Positions 58,075 through 64,000 of a stretch of DNA of 64,000 nucleotides are shown one piece after another. A model generated the notes under the pieces. The model was not told the DNA's origin. It saw only the letters and a program-made list of their open reading frames with translations, and searched no databases. The DNA is from Lingula anatina. Its lineage: Eukaryota > Brachiopoda > Lingulata > Lingulida > Lingulidae. The stretch covers positions 218,772-282,771 of the forward strand of contig NW_019775070.1 in the NCBI RefSeq assembly GCF_001039355.2. The letters are read 5' to 3'. Position 1 is the stretch's first letter, and every line of letters begins with the position of its first letter. The translations under genes were made by a program, and so were the position numbers.

Positions 58075-60095
58075 TTCAGAAGAGACCCTCCCTTTTGTTC
58101 TGGTTTGTCTTTTGTGTCAGAGTAATGACCCCAAAGCACTAATTGCTAGTAAACGAGTTTGATGGAGAAATAATGATCAAGGTGACAGAAATGGAACAAT
58201 TTGTTAATTTTACATGAGTCACGTTTCATTACGTGCATTGTTATCAGTTTCTCTATTTCACCATGACGTGAATAAATGAGATTAAGCTCTGTCAAACAGC
58301 AACCTATCACTATGTTTATTAATATTTTTTATCTCACTGATGCTTTTTTTTAACCTTCCCTTTTTATGATATAGTCCTTCTCAACAGCTATTTCCTATAT
58401 CCCTAGAGACCATGTCTTAGAGGCCATGCCCATAACTATAAATAAAAGATAGACAAGATCTCTAGCAATTTAGTCATTGCCCAGAAAAACCATCTAAATA
58501 TGAATTGGTTAACGTCGTAGGGCTGTTTAGCATGTCATACTTCAATCAGGTGGTAAAATTTCTGGTTCTAATTAAGATTAACACTGACCATGACATGACA
58601 TGTTGTAGGCCCATCACCGTTTCAAGATAAACTTTGTCTGAACAGTGCTATCGACTGATTTCTCTGTAAACTCCATGATATCCTGGAAATGTGTAGTGCT
58701 GTGTCTAATTTCCCTGCAGTCATATTTGCAATCAGTTGTTTTAACATTTCATTCTATTAACGTAACATCAATTTGCTGTGTTTTTTTTTTCATCTAGGGA
58801 GCATTTATACGTGATGTAATTATATTTTGTAGTAAACAGCAGATTAATTCTAAATCTGTTATAGACATACCCCTTTGAGAACATGACCCAGATAATGCTT
58901 TCTATTAGGTATACCAAATTTATTGGGTCCTAGGATAATGGTAAAATTTTAGCATACCCATATTTTGGCAGCCAAGGTTGAAATAGCTCATTGGTACCAG
59001 AATTGACCAGTTTTAGCACTTGCTGTAAAGAAATATTATGTAATAAAGAGGGTGAGGGCGACTATCCATGGTGGGCAGAATTTTTAAAACCACACCTTTG
59101 CAGCTGTTCTGTTAGGATCAAAAACACGCTACGTGAAAAGACCTCAAGGTTCTTTAAGAGAAGTAGGTCTGATCCAGTAATGGAAGTTTTCAATATTGTC
59201 ACATGGTTTTAAATGTCACCTGTAAATACTACATCTTGCAATCGTATCCATTATGTTTAATTATTTGTCACTTCTTGCAGAAGTAACTTTGCTGCTGGCA
59301 ACAGCACTTCTTCCAAAACACCAGGCAATAATAATCCTAATAACTCCTGTAAAAATTTGCCGTTTCATTATTTGGTCGCGGAAATATCGTTCCGAAAGGA
59401 AATGATTGCCTGGATTAATCAGAACTGCCAATCCATTAATCTGCCAGCAGAAATTGTCTGGGAAGGAGTAATGGCTGGTTCATTGGTGTAATGACAATGA
59501 ACTCTTGTTGGACTGCCTGAATACTAAATACCCTGGAAGAAATTCTGTGCTCCTTGGGAGTAAAGGGTGTTTCTAAAGTAAATGACCATTTACAATCATT
59601 TATTCCTTAACAACTAGACTTGGTATAGTTCTTGAACAGCTGTTTACCAAAAAGTATTGCACATTGTTCAATTTCAAACTTGAAGGTGCATAGCTATAAT
59701 TATACTTGTATCGTATATATAATGTTATAATTATACTCTCACTATGATAACCTCAGTGGATTTGAAAAAAATTGCGGGGGGGGGGGGAGGGTGTTAAAAA
59801 GTATTGTGGGTCTTTGTGTGCAAGGAATTGGTTAAAAATTAAAAACGATTTGTTAATATTGCACCAAGCAAACTTTTTACATTGGTATCCATATAAGCTT
59901 TTGACAGTCCACATATTTTTTCAGGTTCTGTAGTTGATATTGAAATCATATCACAGACTTACAATAGTGTTATTTGAGTGTCAGAATGATGTCCTTACTC
60001 TCATTTTCTAAAACAACTTGACAGAGAATCTATTTATTCATTTATTTAATTACAATTGATCTAAAGCAAATTTTTTTTTATTTCAATGTTTGCAG
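53972..60095. other. SLC2A13-like intron between exon B and the TM6 exon
   Basis: 6.1 kb; I looked for further copies of the P.Y.AE...RGRLV exon and found none. Contains AT-rich palindromic tracts (54360-54420, 55730-55830) and a (TTTA)n run (58022-58076). Confidence 0.55.
58022..58076. repeat. (TTTA)n microsatellite
   Basis: About 13 perfect tetranucleotide units. Confidence 0.95.
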
Positions 60096-60170
60096 GTACA
60101 TGCTTGGATTGGCAGGAATTCCATCAGCTATACAATTTCTTGGGTTTCTTTTTATGCCAGAAAGCCCCAG
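60096..60170 (+). CDS. SLC2A13: SLC2A13-like exon: TM6 and PESPR motif
   Basis: 75-bp exon encoding (R)[20 protein letters not shown] then PESPR, split at the Arg codon. PESPR closes the N-terminal half of SLC2 transporters. It accepts either exon A or exon B, both of which end AG. Confidence 0.95.
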
Positions 60171-60536
60171 GTAACTTGTTGTCTAAGTTATCTTTCATTG
60201 CCTCTAGATTTTTAATAAACTTTAAAGATTTTAACGCATACTTATTATTGGGGGGGAAAACTTGAAAACTTGTTGCATTTCATTGCACTTGCACTATTAC
60301 ACTGTTACACAAACAGAAGGAGAATGTTTTACAGGGAAGTCTATCTAGCTTTTGGATTTTTAAAACTTAGATATTTCAGCTACTTAGTTATTTCTGGCAT
60401 AAACCAACATACTTTTCAGGACATCCTAATAATCTTTTTAAGATGTCACCAATGGATCAATATTTTGGGCAAATTACATTGTTCAGTTGTTCTGTATGAA
60501 TATTTAGAGTGATTACAGAAAATGTTTTATTTCCAG

Positions 60537-60673
60537 GTGGCTTATCACGAAACAGCGCGATGACCAAGCACGGCGAGTGTTGCAGAGTATACGTGGTGTC
60601 TTAGATGTAGATGATGAATTTGATGGAATTAAAAAAAGCTGTGAAGAAGATGAAATGGAGCTGAGAGAAAGGG
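60537..60673 (+). CDS. SLC2A13: SLC2A13-like exon: central cytoplasmic loop
   Basis: 137-bp exon encoding WLITKQRDDQARRVLQSIRG then VLDVDDEFDGIKKSCEEDEM and ELRER. RWL...G/R..QARR.L..IRG.......E.D.I is the intracellular helical loop of HMIT. Donor GTGTGG at 60674 is chosen because only it gives phase 1 to match the next exon; GTGGGA at 60677 would lead to a stop. Confidence 0.92.
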
Positions 60674-60922
60674 GTGTGGGAATTGCTAAGCCTTGCAAAT
60701 TTCATGAATTTAACTTGCTTCAAAATATGTTTTTGGATTCATGCACGCGAATGTACATACGTGCACACATGCACACGTGTGCCTTAGCTATGTTATACGT
60801 ACCTGAGTAAATTCTCTTGCTCTCAACAACATACAAGTATTACTTATATTATTAAAATTCATACACACTATAATTTCTGATATTTTTAATAATTATATTT
60901 TCATTTCATTCAATTCCCCCAG

Positions 60923-61034
60923 GTCGCAGACCGGTGCTGCTGATCATGCTACAGACCCCAGCTGTGAGAAGAGCTCTTATCATCGGATGTAGCCTTCAGA
61001 TTGTGCAGCAATTAGTGGGGATCAACACTGTCAT
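60923..61034 (+). CDS. SLC2A13: SLC2A13-like exon: start of C-terminal half, TM7
   Basis: 112-bp exon encoding RRPVLLIMLQTPAVRRALII and GCSLQIVQQLVGINTVM. The QQL.GINT motif of TM7, with the sugar-binding Gln pair of SLC2 proteins, is intact. The acceptor has a CCCCCAG tract; the donor GTGAGC splits the Met codon. Confidence 0.95.
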
Positions 61035-61588
61035 GTGAGCCAAGTTTATTGAGTTGTGTTAACATTAAACTGAAGTCCACACTTATCAGTGGGATGCGAT
61101 TTCGCTTTCAGACTATGCAGCAAATTGGTAGCAATCAACGCTAGGAGTGACAGTTTAGTCAAGGTGCCCAGTAAAAGATTTTCTCTGTAAAAAAATTGAT
61201 AATTTACCAGATTTTCCTGGGGTAATTGGTATTTTTTGTCGAACCATCATGTGATAATTCTTTCTTGACACTCGCCTTAACCCAGTCTGTAACAATCAGG
61301 GAAATATGGTCCTAAACCCATTTCGGGCTCATGTTGTTTGGATGTGAAAATGAGATTTTGTGTAATAATATGGCTATAAAATGCACACTGAAAGAAAATC
61401 AGTTTTGAGAGTATAGAGGGTGTTGTTTTAGAACTGATTCGTTTTAAAATAATTATGGTAGAATGGTTTACATGTCCCTTGACCATATTGGAATGTGTTA
61501 AGCATTTGCCAGTCTCAGAGTTAGTCTTAGTGTTACATGATTGATATAAATCTTTTATAATAGTGGAGTAATGTATTTCTTCTTACAG

Positions 61589-61752
61589 GTATTATAGTGC
61601 CACCATCATCAAAATGTCAGGGATCCGGGACAAATCTACAGCAATATGGCTGTCTGCTGTTACTGCTGCTGTAAATTTTGTGTTCACTTTCGTTGGTCTG
61701 TATTTGGTTGAAAAAATTGGAAGAAGACCATTGACACTCGGAAGCTTAATAG
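61589..61752 (+). CDS. SLC2A13: SLC2A13-like exon: TM7-TM8-TM9 start
   Basis: 164-bp exon encoding YYSATIIKMSGIRDKSTAIW, LSAVTAAVNFVFTFVGLYLV and EKIGRRPLTLGSLI. YYSATI, the loop-8 signature (V)EKIGRR.L and W...VTA..NF.FT match human SLC2A13. Donor GTAAAT. No further exon was recognised before 64000. Confidence 0.95.
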
Positions 61753-64000
61753 GTAAATGTGTGTGTGTGTGGGGGGGGGTCAGTATGTGTGCGTGTGTGC
61801 GCACACATGCATGCATGAAGTCAAATTTGTTTACTTGTGCATCTATATTCTATTTACAAATCTGATGTTGTATTTCTTTAATGAAAATTTAGAGCCCATT
61901 TTACTCCTTTTTATATTTTTGTCCATTTAACCAGTGACATGGTTTCTCTGCCATTATCCTTAAGGGAGTTATAATTCTTTACAATATAGCATGATTGATT
62001 TTAAGGCCTGACAAGTTCAAAACCACCTAAAATTTAAATTGACACAAGAGTATGGATATTCAGTCAGCAGTATACATCTGAAACAGCTGTGGTGTAGATG
62101 TGAAATACCTCAATATTGGTCAATATGATTTTTTAAAATATTTTTCATTTTAAATCTTTCGCTCAAATAATTATGTTACTTTCTGATAGGATCTCAGTTC
62201 ACTTTTCAATACTTGTGAATCAGCTTTGGTACATCTTTATACAATAACAGGGCAATGTTTCATTTTAAATTTCGGTGATAATTTATGGTAGGATAACAGG
62301 TCTTTTTTTTTTAAGTTGCAAAGGTGATCTTTTTTTACCCCTCTATTGACCCAACATGAAAAATGTAATAGAACCTAGACCAAATTTTGGTTCAGAGCGG
62401 GCCTTTTTTTTTCAACTGAAAAGCCAGTTCTTGCAAACCAACGATCCCTCTCCTGTGCTCTTCCATGACGTCTGCCATCCATTTGACTACTGATTGAACC
62501 ATGCTCTGTCTGCTCTGAATAGGCCAACCTAACACATAGCTCAGACATGTTCTCCTTCATTAGTTTCTGATGTTGTACAAGTCCCAGGATGTTTGTACAA
62601 ACAGAAAATTATTGATCTGTGGAAGAAATTTCTGATGATGGGAGTTGTACTACATGTAATATAATATAAGATCTCAGATGGATTGACCTTGCTGTATTTT
62701 AGTCAGTCTTCTGAAAAATAATTAATATTAAATCTAGGTTTTGTCTGATTTGGTTTTATTTGTAAAACATACTTAGAGGCTATTTTGTTTCATGGTTAGA
62801 GTGAACATTTATTGGGAACACCACTTCTTGTAAAGACTTGATTTCTTTACTACGTATTGATTTATGCAGAATGCCATTCTTTGTATGTAGTAATATATGA
62901 TAATGTCCTTTTATTTGCTCATAGAAGTTGTATGTTCTGCCTACTTTTCAGACGTAACAGGACGAGATTGATTAATTTATAATTAATTGATTAATTCAAG
63001 TGAAAAAGCTGATTGAAGAGCTAATATTGGTTCATGGTTTTTGTTTTTAGTAAGCTAAAAATCACTGAGTAGTTCAGAGTCCAAACTATACTTTTCTATA
63101 ATAATTGCAACTTTTTCATTAATCAAAGTATACGCTATAATTATTTAGAACTAGTGGCTTTTTTTCATAACCCTATATGCTTTTAAATAATCTTGTCAGA
63201 TAAGTGACACTGCCAAAACATTATTCTGGCAAACGAAATTAATTAGTTTTCTTCTAATTAACTAAGAAATTACCAGACCAGAATTGCCCACAATTTAATG
63301 GTCGATCACATATGGTGTGGACATCCATCTCTCAGAATGGTCATCAAGTACCTTTAATGATGAGCATTTTCTCAATAAAGAGGTTTTCATAAGAGTATAA
63401 TAAGCCTTAATGGCACCCTGACTTTCAGAGAAACTGTCAACTCTATATTATCAGCAATCATGCTGATATTAGTGGTGACATTAGTTTCCAGTGGCCTCTG
63501 AAACACGGGGCACCAGGAAGGACACGCGGACATGTATTTCCGTATCTTAATTAGAAACCCACTGATACGTGCAAATTAAGATGGAGATTTGTGTGCATGC
63601 CTCAGGAATATTGACTCCATACATTGGTGTCTTTTCTAGCTGCTCTGCATATTTCAGCCTTTAATTGTACCACCAGCGTTAGCGCTGGCGGTACACATGG
63701 TTTCGGTCCCGTCCGGATCGTTCCGCCGGCTCCGCCGGACGGCTACCGTTACCGCTTCTCCTCCTAGACGGTAAGGGCCCCCGTACCCATCTCATGGATT
63801 TAGGTCACCTATAATCTCAACTCGTTCCACGTAAAATTTGGGCTTTGTCGGTATTGGGGTCTGGGTGTGGCACTCATTGCAATGCACCCTTGTCTAAAAA
63901 TGGCAAAATTAAATGCTAATTATCTACCCTACGGAAGGAGTTATGGGAAAAATTTCTATAGACGGCTTTCCAAAAGTCATATGTGTAGATTTCAAATATA
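61753..64000. other. Start of the next SLC2A13-like intron
   Basis: A (GT)n/G-run (61757-61810) follows the donor. The rest is AT-rich without a recognised exon, until a GC-rich, palindrome-rich block near 63668-63790. Confidence 0.6.
63668..63790. repeat. GC-rich palindromic block
   Basis: TACCACCAGCG and CGCTGGCGGTA form an 11-bp stem (one mismatch) around TTAG. CCGTCCGG and CCGGACGG form a second pair around GCCGGCTCCGC. Base composition differs sharply from the surrounding AT-rich intron, suggesting an inserted repeat; family unknown. Confidence 0.5.

Noticed and set aside
53972-60095. A third alternative loop-4/TM5 exon
   Set aside because: Scanned for P.Y.AE and RGRLV coding patterns on the plus strand and found none beyond exons A and B.

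Overview
The window is animal nuclear DNA: AT-rich, with short protein-coding exons split by GT-AG introns, dense microsatellites and small fold-back transposons. The gene families (beta laminin, monoglyceride lipase, TLC-domain protein, H+/myo-inositol cotransporter) are metazoan. Family resemblance and repeat style suggest a marine invertebrate, possibly a lophotrochozoan, but the species cannot be fixed from sequence alone. It is a draft assembly: single Ns at 1794, 9512, 12202 and 22655 look like contig joins, there is a 602-base gap at 37898-38499, and a complete loxP-containing mate-pair linker was left in place beside that gap.

Layout. (1) 1-15310, minus strand: the 5' two thirds of a laminin beta (LAMB1/2-type) gene, running off the left edge. 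It covers the LN domain, LE repeats 1-5, the LF (domain IV) insert and LE repeats 6-8. The two LN exons occur twice (10178-11128 and 14410-15310). (2) 17911-21.8 kb, minus: a small unrecognised membrane-protein gene, about 94 aa. Its 5' exons are repeated in a 2.7 kb near-identical block (19929-22654 and 22656-25.4 kb) that abuts a single N and is probably an unmerged contig overlap. (3) 27497-33.5 kb, minus: a complete five-coding-exon TLC-domain gene of the TLCD1/2 membrane-fluidity family. (4) 31-39 kb: repeats, inverted elements, the linker and the gap. (5) 39496-45271, minus: a complete eight-coding-exon monoglyceride lipase (MGLL), 303 aa, with an intact Ser-Asp-His triad. (6) 45676 to beyond the right edge, plus: an SLC2A13 (HMIT) transporter, head to head with MGLL with 404 bp between start codons.

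Main biological result. The SLC2A13-like gene carries two alternative versions (51543-51702 and 53815-53971) of the exon for the loop-4/TM5 region. Both have the same splice phases. Using both, or neither, breaks the frame, so exactly one can be used per mRNA. They differ mostly in TM5, where version B has a Gln at the position of the sugar-binding Gln161 of GLUT1 and version A has Val. This predicts two transporter isoforms with different substrate helices. MGLL and the transporter share a short divergent promoter. No other functional link between the genes is evident.
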